Shown here one piece after another: positions 8,188-16,927 of a stretch of DNA of 41,480 nt. The DNA is taken from positions 1 to 41,480 of the forward strand of contig JAKLKD010000027.1 of NCBI GenBank assembly GCA_023150845.1, in the 5' to 3' direction. The notes under the pieces were generated by a model. It was given only the letters and a program-made list of their open reading frames with translations, searched no databases and was not told where the DNA came from. Positions within the stretch are counted from its first letter, which is position 1. The number at the start of each line of letters is the position of its first letter. The DNA is from Myxococcota bacterium. GTDB lineage: Bacteria > Myxococcota_A > UBA796 > CAJQPC01. Made by a program: the position numbers and the translations under genes.

Positions 8188-9282
8188 TCAGACCTTGTAC
8201 TCGACGGTAGGCTGGGCCGCGAAGAGCGTGGTCTGGGCGCCGAAGCCGACGAGCTCCAAGGACCGCCGGGCCAAGGTCGAGACCCCGAGCTCGACGAGCT
8301 CCTCCGGGGCCACGAGGCGCGCGGCGCTGTACCCCTGGTGCTGAGGCGGCGGCGCGCCGTCCCCGTCGAGGAGCCAGACTCCGAGGGTGAGCTTTCGGTG
8401 GGTGAAGATGTGCCGCACCTGGCCGAGCCGGGCGACGGGCTTGACCTGGAGGCCCAGGCGCTCGGAGAAGGCCCGGATGAGCGCCAGGGGCTCGGGCTCA
8501 TCCGCGACGAGCTCTTGACCGGGGAGCTCCCAGAGGCCGCCGAGCAGGCCCTCGTCGGGGCGCCGGGCCATGAGCACCCGCCCGCCGGAGAACCACGCGC
8601 CGCAGACCCCACGCACCTCGGGGCTCTCCCCCTTTCGAGGCTTGTTGGGCAGGCTCTCCGGGTCGCCCGCGCGGTAGGCGCCGCAGCCCGCGCTCAGGGG
8701 GCAGCGCTCGCAGCGTGGGCGCCGAGGGGAACACACCGTGGCGCCGAGCTCCATGAGCGCCTGGTTCCAGTCCCCGGCGCGGCCTGGCGGGAGGTGCGCC
8801 CGGGCGAGCTCCCAGAGGCGGCGCTGGGTCGCCGGGGCCCGGGCGTCGTCGGTGATGTAGTGCCAGCGGGTCAACACACGCTCGACGTTGCCGTCTACCA
8901 AGGGCTCATCGGCGTTGAACGCGATGGAGGCTACGGCCCCGGCGGTGTAGCGGCCGACGCCGGGGATCTCCATCCAGCCCTCAGCGGTGCTGGGGAAGCC
9001 GCGCTCGCTCAAGGCCTTCGCCGCGGCGTGGAGATTACGCGCCCGAGTGTAATAGCCGAGGCCGGACCAGGCCGAGAGCACGTCGTCGAGCTCCGCCTGG
9101 GCGAGATCGTTCACCGTCGGCCAACGCTCCAAGAAGCGCTGCCAGTACGGCAACATCGTCTCGATGCGGGTCTGCTGGGCCATGATCTCCGAGAGCCACA
9201 CGGCGTAGGGATCAGGCCGCTCGCGCCACGGCAGAGGCCGCGCGTTCTCACGAAACCAGCTCAGCAGCGCGTCGGTGTTCAT
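8188..9282 (-). CDS. mutY: A/G-specific adenine DNA glycosylase MutY
   Basis: MutY removes adenine mispaired with 8-oxoguanine in base-excision repair. From the chosen ATG the protein is 364 residues, a normal length. The catalytic Glu is E32 in SEIMAQQT. The helix-hairpin-helix is at IPGVGRYTAG (106-115), and the catalytic Asp is D130 in VDGNV. The iron-sulfur loop follows the C-x6-C-x2-C-x5-C pattern (C-SPRRPR-C-ER-C-PLSAG-C). The last about 120 residues form the NUDIX-like 8-oxoG recognition domain. A frame extension to 9342 adds 20 residues unlike any MutY start, so the ATG at 9282 is preferred. It is divergent, with a 25-base gap, from the membrane protein gene at 9308. Confidence 0.96.
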   Translation of the reverse strand: MNTDALLSWFRENARPLPWRERPDPYAVWLSEIMAQQTRIETMLPYWQRFLERWPTVNDLAQAELDDVLSAWSGLGYYTRARNLHAAAKALSERGFPSTAEGWMEIPGVGRYTAGAVASIAFNADEPLVDGNVERVLTRWHYITDDARAPATQRRLWELARAHLPPGRAGDWNQALMELGATVCSPRRPRCERCPLSAGCGAYRAGDPESLPNKPRKGESPEVRGVCGAWFSGGRVLMARRPDEGLLGGLWELPGQELVADEPEPLALIRAFSERLGLQVKPVARLGQVRHIFTHRKLTLGVWLLDGDGAPPPQHQGYSAARLVAPEELVELGVSTLARRSLELVGFGAQTTLFAAQPTVEYKV

Positions 9283-9292
9283 CGGCGCGGAG

Positions 9293-9298
9293 TAACAT
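9293..9298 (+). promoter_or_regulatory. -10-like hexamer TAACAT upstream of the membrane protein gene
   Basis: It lies nine bases before the ATG at 9308 in the 25-base divergent gap with mutY, so the transcript would have almost no leader. No clear -35 box is visible, and the proposal rests on position and on similar elements elsewhere in the window. Confidence 0.25.
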
Positions 9299-9307
9299 GC
9301 TCCGGCG

Positions 9308-10684
9308 ATGTACGGCCCCCCGCCTGACCCACGACAGCTCACGCTCCTCTACACCTTCGGCGACGACTGGTGGAGGTATGCGATATGCCTCATGATCTGC
9401 CTCGGGTTCAGCGGGATCGCCACGATCCGCCGCGTCCCGGCGGAGCTGCGGCTTTTGACCTTCATCGTCGGCCAGGTCGTGCTGCTCACCGCGCCCTTCG
9501 CGGCGACGATGACCGAGGCCGTCTACGGGAGCTTCCCCACCATCGACAAGTCGGGCTCGCTCCTCTTTTACCTCGACGGGGTGCACCAGCGGGTGCTCCT
9601 GAGCCCCGCGAACGCGGTGAACGACCCCGCCGCCCGGCTCATCGGGGCCCACGTCGGGCACCTCTGGCTCACGGCGCTCTTTGACGTCGTGCTGGAGCCC
9701 TTCGCGGCGTTCAACGCCCAGGCGATGTTTAACCTCTGCCTGGGCTGGTGGGCCGCGGCGCTCTGGGCTCGGGCGCTGGGGGCGTCGTGGACGGCGGCGG
9801 CGCTCTTGGGCGCGCCCTTCGGCATGGGGCTCCACGTCTTTCGGGATCTCAACTGGTACACCATCGAGAAGTCCGCCGTGGGCTGGCTCGCGCTCTACGC
9901 CTGGGCGGCGCTGCAGGCGGCGCGGCGTGGGGGCTGGGCGTGGGTGGTGGCGGCCTCGGCGCTCTTTGGGACCTCGGCGTTTATGAACTGGTACTGGGCG
10001 ATGGTTGAGGCCGCCGGGCTCGGGGCGGTCACCTTGGCCTGCGGGATCCGCGCGCCGCGGGCTGAGGTCACCCGGCGCCTCGTGCTGGTCGGCCTGGGCT
10101 CTATCGTGGCCGCCGCGCCCCTCGTCGTGCTGCAGCTCGCGCTGCTCCGCGGGCCCCAGACCCTCGGGGATCCCGAACGTTTCCTCGTCGAGCGCGCCGC
10201 CCTAGACAGCGTCTCGCTCTGGCCGCCCCTGTGGAACCGCCTGGAGCTGACCCGCGCCCTGAGCCTGCCCGTCGTCTTGCTCGCGGCCTGGGCCGCCCGG
10301 TCCCGGCGCGACGGCGAGACCTGGGCGCTCATCACCCTCGCCGCCGCGCTCTTCGCCTTGAGCTTAGGGCCAGCCCTGCTCCCCGGCGTGCCGAACCCCG
10401 TCTACTTCGCCGCCCGGGCCGTCGTGCCCGGCTTCTGGCGCGTCGCGAAGCCCGAGGTGTTCTTTGAGGGCGTCTACCTCGCGCTCATCGGCCTCGCCGC
10501 CATCGCCTGCCGGGGGCGGGACGCGCCGCGCTGGCTCTACCCGATCTGGGCGCTGGGCTGGCTCTTGATCGTGCGCACACACCCGGTCTTTCCTGGATTC
10601 TCCGCGCCGATCGAGCAGCGCCTCGCCCCAGACTGGGCCGAGCACATCCCGGGGCTCACCGGAGATCCGCCGAAGACGCCGTGA
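9308..10684 (+). CDS. Polytopic membrane protein of unknown function
   Basis: The 458-residue protein consists mainly of hydrophobic segments, about nine to eleven likely transmembrane helices. A first loop after helix two carries a likely soluble stretch (SFPTIDKSGSLLFYLDG, then NDPAARLIGAHVGHLW). The pattern of an early extracytoplasmic loop followed by Trp/Ala-rich helices recalls membrane glycosyltransferases of the PMT/GT39 or YfhO type. However, I see no confident DD or DE catalytic motif, so this is only a suggestion. The ATG has no strong ribosome site and may be read from a nearly leaderless transcript. It precedes the macroglobulin genes in the same direction with an 80-base gap and may be independent of them. 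Confidence 0.8.
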   Translation: MYGPPPDPRQLTLLYTFGDDWWRYAICLMICLGFSGIATIRRVPAELRLLTFIVGQVVLLTAPFAATMTEAVYGSFPTIDKSGSLLFYLDGVHQRVLLSPANAVNDPAARLIGAHVGHLWLTALFDVVLEPFAAFNAQAMFNLCLGWWAAALWARALGASWTAAALLGAPFGMGLHVFRDLNWYTIEKSAVGWLALYAWAALQAARRGGWAWVVAASALFGTSAFMNWYWAMVEAAGLGAVTLACGIRAPRAEVTRRLVLVGLGSIVAAAPLVVLQLALLRGPQTLGDPERFLVERAALDSVSLWPPLWNRLELTRALSLPVVLLAAWAARSRRDGETWALITLAAALFALSLGPALLPGVPNPVYFAARAVVPGFWRVAKPEVFFEGVYLALIGLAAIACRGRDAPRWLYPIWALGWLLIVRTHPVFPGFSAPIEQRLAPDWAEHIPGLTGDPPKTP

Positions 10685-10699
10685 TCCCGGCTGCGGGTG

Positions 10700-10705
10700 T
10701 AAGCT
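10700..10705 (+). promoter_or_regulatory. -10-like hexamer TAAGCT upstream of the macroglobulin genes
   Basis: It lies in the 79-base gap between 10684 and 10764. The same gap holds two short GC inverted repeats: CCCGGC/GCCGGG (10686-10691 with 10707-10712) and CGGGC/GCCCG (10709-10713 with 10717-10721, followed by TTT). These could end transcription from the membrane protein gene. Confidence 0.25.
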
Positions 10706-10763
10706 TGCCGGGCCGCGCCCGTTTGGGCAGCCCGAGCAGGGCGACGCGACGCGAGAGGTGTGG

Positions 10764-13700
10764 ATGACACGGACGAAGAAGGTGCTGGGCGGGATGGCCT
10801 TCCTGATGGGCCTCTGCGCCTTGGGCTGCCTGGGATCGGTGGTCTGCCTCCCGGCCTACCTTGAGCACGGGATGCTCGTGAACACCTGCCCCGATGGGGA
10901 GGTTCGAGGCGCGCTCTCGGTGAACACCTACGGCCTTGAGCGCGGGCGCGTCGGCTCCGTCGAGGTGGACCTCAACGGCATCTACCTCGACAAGTACGGC
11001 AACACCCACGAGGCCGGGGTCGGGCGCGGCGACGTGAGCCTCGTCCTGAGCCGCGACGGCCGCGAGACCCCCCTTGACTGCGAGTGGGACGACCCCTGGC
11101 GCGGCCGCTACAGCTGCCCCCTTGAGCTCCCCGAGGACCTCACCGACGGCGACTACCTCCTGCGGGTGAGCGTCGATGGCCCCCTCGTCGATGACCCCAG
11201 CGTCGAGGTGAAGCTGCCGCTCTACGCCCCGGCCATGGCCCAGGTGATGACGGACCGGCCGCTCTATGAGCCCGGCGACACCCTGCTCTTCCGGGCGATC
11301 ACCTTGCGCCGCAACGACCTGGCCCCGGCCGACGACCGCCCCGGCGAGTGGCACGTCATCGACCCCAACGGCGAGCAGCTCCTGCGGGAGCGCAGCAAAG
11401 GTGGGCCCTGGGGCATCACCGAGTCGAGCTTCCCCCTGAGTGACGACGCGACGCCGGGCCTGTGGACCATACGCTGGGTCTCCGGCGCGGTCACCACCGA
11501 CACGGTGGTGCGCGTCGAGCCCTTCACCCTGCCGCGCTACACCGTTGAGGCGAGCCCCAACCGCACCTGGCACAAGGCCGGGGACACCCTGAGCTTCGCG
11601 GGCGTGGCCCGGTACACCTCCGGGGCCCCCGTCGCGAACGCAGAGGTCAAGGTGACGGTCTCTGGCGACGGGGACTGGCCGCCGCCGACGGAGTGGCTTG
11701 AGGCGCGTGAGCTTAAGACCGACGCTTCAGGGCGCTTCACCCTGAGCTTCGGTGAGGTGCCCGCGGACCTCATCGGCCAGGCGAGCCTGCGGGTGCTCGC
11801 GGTCGTGACCGACAGCGCCGGGGACGTGCAGCGGGGCCAGGCCGCCGCGACGCTCTCGAAGGATCCCGTGCTCGTAGACGCCGTCACCGAGCTGGGCGAC
11901 GGCCTGGCCCCGGACTTCAACAACCGCGTCTACTTACGCCTCACGAGCCCCGACGGGGCGCCTCTGGCCAACCGCCAGGTCACGGTGACGAACGCCTGGG
12001 CCGCGGTGAAAGAGCCCAAGACCTCGTCCACCGACGCCGACGGCGTCTTGGCGATGCAGCTCGACCCGGGCCAACCCGTGAGCCTCGTCACGCCGCCGCC
12101 GCCTTACCGGCCACAGCCCCGGGCGGTGACCCAGGCCGTACGATTTGCGGGCGGGAACGAGCACTTCGACGGCCGCGAGCTGAGCTACGAGGAGCGTGTG
12201 GCCCTGGAGTCCGTCGCCCGGCGCGCCCAAGAGTGCGGCGTCTGGGCGGCGGCCGGGCCCCAACGCGCCCAGGTCGTGCTGGAGCTCTCCGGCGACCGCC
12301 TCGTGCGCGCGACGAGCGACGGATCGGGCCTCGGCGACTGCGTCCGCGGCAAGCTCGGCGCCCTTCCCGGCGACGGCGAACGTATGCTGAGCGTCAACTT
12401 CACCGCCGCCAACCCCGAGATCCCCGCGCTTAGCGCCTCGCTGGAGGACGTCATCGGCGGCGTCGCGCGGCTCATCGAGCCGAGCCTCTCCCCCCGGATC
12501 CCGCTGGCGAACCTCTGCCTCCTGCGCTCCGCCGCCGAGGGCCAGTCCTCCCGGCAACTCGTCTTGACCGCCCGGGCCGGCTCCACCGAGCTGAGCCAGC
12601 GCTGGGTGGACAGCGACGCCGGGACAAGCTGGGCGGAGGCGGCCTGCGTGGCCCAGGCCATCGGCACGCCCCGGCTCTCCGCCCCGGCGACCTCGGACGG
12701 CGTGGCGCTCGTCACCTTCGACTTGAGCCAGCCCGCCTCGGCCCGGGGCGCGCGCCCTCAGGCGACGGTCAGCGACGGCTTTGAGCTCACCGTTGACGTC
12801 GAGGGCGTCGGCGGCACCCGCTGGCGGTCCGCGCCGGGCGCCGTGCCGACCCTGCGGCTCCGGCCCTCGGCGGTGCTGCTGAGCCCCGGCGACGAGCTGG
12901 AGCTCGAGGTGCTGCGCGGCCCGGACTACAGCGGCGACCTCCCCGACACCCTGACGATTCAGCAAGGCACGCAGTTCTCGATGACCTGCGCCCGGCACCG
13001 CAAGGCGCTCAAGCTGCTGAGCAAAGAGGACCGCGCCCGCTGCCCGGAGCCCAAGGACGACAACCGGGTGCGCTTCACCTTGCCCAAGGACCGCGACGGC
13101 TTCTTCACCGCGGAGTGGGGCGGCGCGCGGACCATGGTGTACGCCCGGCCGGCCTCGACCTTGAGCCTCACGATGACCACGGACAAGCCCGTGTACCGGC
13201 CCGGGGAGCGCGGCGAGCTGCGCCTCAAGGCCTCGTCCCAGGCCGTCGTGAGCGTCGCCGGGGTGGACTCGACCTTGGGCACCTTGGCGCCGCTCGTGGC
13301 CCCGAACGCGCTCAACGCGGCGCTGCAGAAGGTCCACAGCGATCAGCCCGCCTTCGGCCTCTTCGACGCCTTGGCGCTGACGTCCGGCGGCGTGCGCGGC
13401 GAGGCGGCGGCGATGGCGACGATCTTGCGGGTGAGCAGAGTGGACCTCATCGACCCGCTCTCGCCCCCGGTGAGCGCGTCGGCGAGCTGGCGCGCCCCTG
13501 TGGATGAGGAGCTGCTCGACGTCTTCTACTCCGTGCTCGCCGACGCCCGGGCCGCCGTGCGCGCCTGGGAGCGCGCCGCGAAGCCCGACGAGCTGCTCAC
13601 CCACGCCCGCGCCAAGGAGCTCTGGGACAGCACCCTCGACGCCCGGGAGGCCGCCGGCCGCCCGGTGAACGACCCCTACGGCCGCCGCCTGGTGCTCCAC

Positions 13701-13820
13701 CAGCTCAACGAAGACCTCCTGGCGAAGACCCAGCCGAACCTGCTCGTCCGCGACGCCGCGCGGCTCCCCGAAGACAACGAGCCCTGGGCCGCCTGGGTCC
13801 AGGACGAGGACAACCAATGA
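10764..13820 (+). CDS. Alpha-2-macroglobulin N-terminal half (MG domains)
   Basis: The 1018-residue exported protein begins with a basic and hydrophobic signal (KKVLGGMAFLMGLCALGC) that may be a lipobox. MG-type beta domains follow. The MG2 hallmark TDRPLYEPGDTLLF is near residue 160, another MG domain starts around 258 (YTVEASPNRTWHKAGDT), and a late repeat of the hallmark, TDKPVYRPGERGEL, is near 805. Between about 460 and 650 there is an extra region with two Cys-pair units that is not typical of macroglobulins. The bait-like and C-terminal part (after about 870) is helical. Bacterial macroglobulins trap proteases in the periplasm or on the surface. The A2M and thioester-like domains are encoded by the next gene, which overlaps by four bases (ATGA). 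GAGAGG lies five bases before the ATG at 10764; an in-frame GTG at 10758 is less likely. Confidence 0.88.
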   Translation: MTRTKKVLGGMAFLMGLCALGCLGSVVCLPAYLEHGMLVNTCPDGEVRGALSVNTYGLERGRVGSVEVDLNGIYLDKYGNTHEAGVGRGDVSLVLSRDGRETPLDCEWDDPWRGRYSCPLELPEDLTDGDYLLRVSVDGPLVDDPSVEVKLPLYAPAMAQVMTDRPLYEPGDTLLFRAITLRRNDLAPADDRPGEWHVIDPNGEQLLRERSKGGPWGITESSFPLSDDATPGLWTIRWVSGAVTTDTVVRVEPFTLPRYTVEASPNRTWHKAGDTLSFAGVARYTSGAPVANAEVKVTVSGDGDWPPPTEWLEARELKTDASGRFTLSFGEVPADLIGQASLRVLAVVTDSAGDVQRGQAAATLSKDPVLVDAVTELGDGLAPDFNNRVYLRLTSPDGAPLANRQVTVTNAWAAVKEPKTSSTDADGVLAMQLDPGQPVSLVTPPPPYRPQPRAVTQAVRFAGGNEHFDGRELSYEERVALESVARRAQECGVWAAAGPQRAQVVLELSGDRLVRATSDGSGLGDCVRGKLGALPGDGERMLSVNFTAANPEIPALSASLEDVIGGVARLIEPSLSPRIPLANLCLLRSAAEGQSSRQLVLTARAGSTELSQRWVDSDAGTSWAEAACVAQAIGTPRLSAPATSDGVALVTFDLSQPASARGARPQATVSDGFELTVDVEGVGGTRWRSAPGAVPTLRLRPSAVLLSPGDELELEVLRGPDYSGDLPDTLTIQQGTQFSMTCARHRKALKLLSKEDRARCPEPKDDNRVRFTLPKDRDGFFTAEWGGARTMVYARPASTLSLTMTTDKPVYRPGERGELRLKASSQAVVSVAGVDSTLGTLAPLVAPNALNAALQKVHSDQPAFGLFDALALTSGGVRGEAAAMATILRVSRVDLIDPLSPPVSASASWRAPVDEELLDVFYSVLADARAAVRAWERAAKPDELLTHARAKELWDSTLDAREAAGRPVNDPYGRRLVLHQLNEDLLAKTQPNLLVRDAARLPEDNEPWAAWVQDEDNQ

Positions 13821-16069
13821 CCGCCCGTCTCTACGCCACCTCCTTGGTCCCGCTGTTGGCGCTCTCCTGCGGCCAGATGGACGCTGAGCCGTCGATGGCG
13901 CCTCCTGCCGAGCAGCAGGCGAAGAAGAGCATGGACGAGGACCGGGCAGGCGGCGGCGCCCCCGCTGAGCCCGCCGGGAACTTCGCGCGGAGCGAGATGG
14001 CCCCGGCCGCGCCGAAGCCGGGCGGAATGGCCATGGAGGAGGCCGAGGGCGGCATCGCCCCCGCCGCCGAGGCTCCCGCGGATGTCGCGGAGCGGGACCA
14101 AGCCCAAGGCGGCGAGGACGCCCCAGCCACCCGAGCGTGGTTCCCCGAGACCTTCTTGTGGCGTCCCCTCGTCATCACCGATGAGTCCGGCCAGGCCTCG
14201 GTGAGCTTCACCGTGCCCGACACCTTGACCACCTGGCGGGTGCTGGGCCTCGCGGCGAGCCGCGACGGGGCGCAGGCCGGTTCCGTCACGAGCTTCTTGA
14301 GCACCCTGCCGGTCTACGTCGATCCCGTCGTGCCTGAGAAGCTCCGCCTCGGCGACCGGGTGACCTTGCCCGTGCAGGTCGTCAACACGACCGATTCGAG
14401 CGTCTCCGGGCTGCTCACCGTCGAGGGCGTCGGCCTCACCGCTAGCGGCGCCGGTCAGGTCACCGTCGGGCCCGGCGGCGCCCTGGTCGAGCGTGTGACC
14501 GCCGTGGCCGCGCAGCCTGGGCCGGGCCGCCTCGCCGTGCGTTTCGCCTCGGCGGACGCCGCGGTGAAGGAGCTCGTGATTGAGCCCACCGGCCGCCCCG
14601 ACGCCCAGTCCCGCGGCGGGCTCCTCGTCGGCGCGGCGTCGATGGACCTCGCGACCCCGGCGAACACCGAGCACGCCGAGCTGCGCGTCACCCTGCACCC
14701 CGGCCCCTTGGGCCTGCTCCGCGCTGAGCTTGACCGCACCGCCGGGGCCAGCGCGTATGACGCGCCGTTCACCTTCGCCTTGGGCGTAGACGGCGCCGCG
14801 ACGCTCACCGCCTTGGGCGCGCCCCCAGACGAGGCGGCGACGGCGTCTCTGCGCGCCGCGCGGATCCGCGGCTACCAGAGCCTCGTGCGGCAGCTCCGTG
14901 AGGTCGGCCCCGACCAGGCCCTCGCGATCGCGGCGATCTCCCGGGCCCCCGAAGACGACGAGCTGGCGACGCGCCTCGCCGAGCTGAGCCGCCAGCGCCT
15001 CGCCGAGGCCCAGCGCCCGGACGGGACCTGGACCGTGCCCCAAGGCTCGACGGTGCAGCGGCTCCTCGTCACCACCTCGGCCTGCGCCTGGGCCGTTGAC
15101 GACGCGGGCAGCCGGGTGCTCGCCGCGGGCGCCGTGGAGCGCCTCTACGACGTGGCCTTCGCCCCGGAGGTCGCCGACGCCTACACCGCGGCCTGGGTGC
15201 TGCGCGCGGGCCTCACCGACGCCGCCACCGCCGAGGCCCTGCGCGGCGTCGTGAAGGACGCCGTCTCGATCGGCGGCGACGGCCTCGCCCAGGTGAACCT
15301 GCCCGCGGGGGTCGTCGGCCCCGACGGGCGCCCGCCTCAGGCCGCTGAGGTCTTGGCGCTCGCCGCCTTGGCCCTGGAGGGTGACGAGCGCCCTGCCCTG
15401 CTCGCCGCGTTGATGTCCGCCTGGGCGCCTGGCCGGGGCTTCGGCGGCCCGGCGGCCTCGGTGGCGGCCTTAGACGCCCTCAAGCTCGCGAGCGTCGGCA
15501 CCAAACCCGAGTCTATGGCCGTCGTGCTCAAGATCGACGGCGTAGAGGTCACCCGGCACACCCTGCGCGCTGAGGCCGTCGGTGAGGTCGTGATGCTCCG
15601 CGCCACGGCGCCGAAGGTGGGTGAGCACCACTACGAGCTCGTCGCGGACGGCGCCTGGCCGGGGCTCGCGTACCGCGTGGACCTCACCGCCTGGACCCCC
15701 TGGACCGGCGAGGCCGGGCGCTCCGGGCTCAAGGTGATCGTCGGCCATGATGAGCTGCTCGTCGGCGATCCGGCGCAGATCACCCTCACCGTGAGCGGCC
15801 CTGAAGGGGAGTCGCTGCTCGTCGAGCACCGCCCGCCGGTCGGGTTCCGTCTTGACGGGTCAAGTCTCTCCGGGGCTGAGCTCGTTCGTGTGGACGACGA
15901 GTCCATCGTCGCCCGGGTGCGCTTGGGCCCGAGCGGCCTCGCGACGGTGGGCGTGCTCGCGACGCCGACCTTGGCCGGGGTGCTCTCGACGGGGGCGACC
16001 TCAGTGAGCCTAGAGTCCAACCCCAACGTGATCGGCGTCACGCCGCCGACGCCTTGGACCATCGACTGA
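13817..16069 (+). CDS. Alpha-2-macroglobulin C-terminal half, lipoprotein without thioester motif
   Basis: The 750-residue protein starts with a lipoprotein signal (lipobox LALSC, Cys18). An Ala/Pro/Met-rich linker follows to about residue 110. The A2M domain hallmark comes next (WFPETFLWRPLVITDESG, FTVPDTLTTWRVLGLAASRDG), then an MG domain. A helical alpha/alpha-toroid (TED-like) domain follows (RQRLAEAQRPDGTW, YTAAWVLRAG, GFGGPAASVAALDAL). A final beta domain (about 610-750) corresponds to the receptor-binding MG domain. The Cys-x-Glu-Gln thioester expected at the start of the toroid is missing: the equivalent stretch is GASAYDAPFTFALG. It therefore cannot crosslink protease covalently, as in the non-thioester MagD/YfaS-like group. 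Residue 20 is not Asp, so outer-membrane sorting is likely. It is translationally coupled to the upstream half. Confidence 0.88.
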   Translation: MTARLYATSLVPLLALSCGQMDAEPSMAPPAEQQAKKSMDEDRAGGGAPAEPAGNFARSEMAPAAPKPGGMAMEEAEGGIAPAAEAPADVAERDQAQGGEDAPATRAWFPETFLWRPLVITDESGQASVSFTVPDTLTTWRVLGLAASRDGAQAGSVTSFLSTLPVYVDPVVPEKLRLGDRVTLPVQVVNTTDSSVSGLLTVEGVGLTASGAGQVTVGPGGALVERVTAVAAQPGPGRLAVRFASADAAVKELVIEPTGRPDAQSRGGLLVGAASMDLATPANTEHAELRVTLHPGPLGLLRAELDRTAGASAYDAPFTFALGVDGAATLTALGAPPDEAATASLRAARIRGYQSLVRQLREVGPDQALAIAAISRAPEDDELATRLAELSRQRLAEAQRPDGTWTVPQGSTVQRLLVTTSACAWAVDDAGSRVLAAGAVERLYDVAFAPEVADAYTAAWVLRAGLTDAATAEALRGVVKDAVSIGGDGLAQVNLPAGVVGPDGRPPQAAEVLALAALALEGDERPALLAALMSAWAPGRGFGGPAASVAALDALKLASVGTKPESMAVVLKIDGVEVTRHTLRAEAVGEVVMLRATAPKVGEHHYELVADGAWPGLAYRVDLTAWTPWTGEAGRSGLKVIVGHDELLVGDPAQITLTVSGPEGESLLVEHRPPVGFRLDGSSLSGAELVRVDDESIVARVRLGPSGLATVGVLATPTLAGVLSTGATSVSLESNPNVIGVTPPTPWTID

Positions 16070-16090
16070 GCCGCGTCCACCCGTCGCGGC
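16070..16090 (+). terminator. Short GC hairpin after the macroglobulin operon
   Basis: GCCGCG (16070-16075) and CGCGGC (16085-16090) can pair around a nine-base loop directly after the TGA. There is no T-run. It is a weak candidate for ending the macroglobulin transcript before the promoter-like element at 16110. Confidence 0.3.
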
Positions 16091-16109
16091 GGCGCCCGCC
16101 TGGGGATGC

Positions 16110-16115
16110 TACGCT
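16110..16115 (+). promoter_or_regulatory. -10-like hexamer TACGCT upstream of the AAA+/VWA pair
   Basis: The context is GCTACGCT (16108-16115), the same octamer as at 41401. It lies 29 bases before the ATG at 16145. Because it overlaps the alternative start at 16106, it supports 16145 as the true start. Confidence 0.35.
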
Positions 16116-16144
16116 TAGGCGTCGTCCCCGCCGGAGCCTTCGGA

Positions 16145-16915
16145 ATGGTCTATTACCGCCCCGTTCACAACGAGGTTCAGCTCTTTGAGCTGGCCGCGAA
16201 GATGCGCCTGCCCGTGCTGCTCAAGGGCCCCACGGGCTGCGGAAAGACGCGGTTTGTGCGCTACATGGCCGAGCGCCTCAACCGGCCGCTCATCACCGTG
16301 GCCTGCCAAGAGGACCTCAGCGCCGCGGATCTCACAGGGCGTTTCACCTTGGAGGGCGGCTCGACGGTGTGGCGAGACGGCCCGCTCACGACGGCCTTGC
16401 GCCAAGGCGCGATCTGCTACCTGGACGAGGTCGTCGAGGCCCGGCCTGACGTGCTGACCGTGCTGCACCCGCTCACCGACGATCGCCGCTCTTTGCCCCT
16501 GGAGCGGCTCGGCGAGGAGCTGCACGCCAAGGACGGCTTCTTGGTCGTGATCTCCTACAACCCCGGCTACCAGTCGGTGACGAAGGAGCTCAAGGAGAGC
16601 ACCCGCCAGCGCTTCGTGAGCCTCCGCTTCGACTACCCGCCTGAGGCTGTCGAGGCCGAGATCGTCGCCGCCGAGTCCGGCTGCGCCCCCGACGTCGCCC
16701 GGCGCCTCGTGAGCCTCGGCCGCGCCTCCCGAAACCTCCGCGCCCACGGCCTCGCTGAAGGCGCCTCGACGCGCCTCATGGTCTACGCCGCGCGCCTCGT
16801 CGCAGGGGGCCTCTCCTTGCCTGAGGCCTGCGAGAGCACCCTGGTCGGCTCCTTGACCGACGACCCGGAGATGTCCAAGGCCCTGCGTGAGCTGATCCGC
16901 TCCGTGCTGGGTTAG
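16145..16915 (+). CDS. MoxR-type AAA+ ATPase of the CbbQ/NorQ/NirQ family
   Basis: The 256-residue protein opens with [15 protein letters not shown], like the conserved N-terminus of CbbQ/NorQ. Walker A is GPTGCGKT (residues 28-35) and Walker B is [12 protein letters not shown] (about 95). The C-terminal helical lid is present and the length is normal for the family. These hexameric ATPases work with a VWA-domain partner to remodel or activate metalloenzymes, for example RuBisCO (CbbQ-CbbO) or cytochrome-type nitric oxide reductase (NorQ-NorD). The partner is the next gene, 12 bases downstream. The ATG at 16145 has GGAG eight bases upstream; the ATG at 16106 would sit inside a promoter-like element. 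No RuBisCO or Nor gene lies in the window, so the client is unknown. Confidence 0.88.
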   Translation: MVYYRPVHNEVQLFELAAKMRLPVLLKGPTGCGKTRFVRYMAERLNRPLITVACQEDLSAADLTGRFTLEGGSTVWRDGPLTTALRQGAICYLDEVVEARPDVLTVLHPLTDDRRSLPLERLGEELHAKDGFLVVISYNPGYQSVTKELKESTRQRFVSLRFDYPPEAVEAEIVAAESGCAPDVARRLVSLGRASRNLRAHGLAEGASTRLMVYAARLVAGGLSLPEACESTLVGSLTDDPEMSKALRELIRSVLG

Positions 16916-16927
16916 GCGGGGCCGCGC

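Noticed and set aside
11934-13817. 627-codon minus-strand frame across the macroglobulin gene
   Set aside because: It is antisense to a gene with recognisable MG-domain motifs, and its composition is low-complexity with no motif of its own.
16106-16144. Earlier ATG for the AAA+ ATPase
   Set aside because: The extra 13 residues do not resemble CbbQ/NorQ starts, and the ATG lies on a promoter-like GCTACGCT; the ATG at 16145 has a ribosome site.
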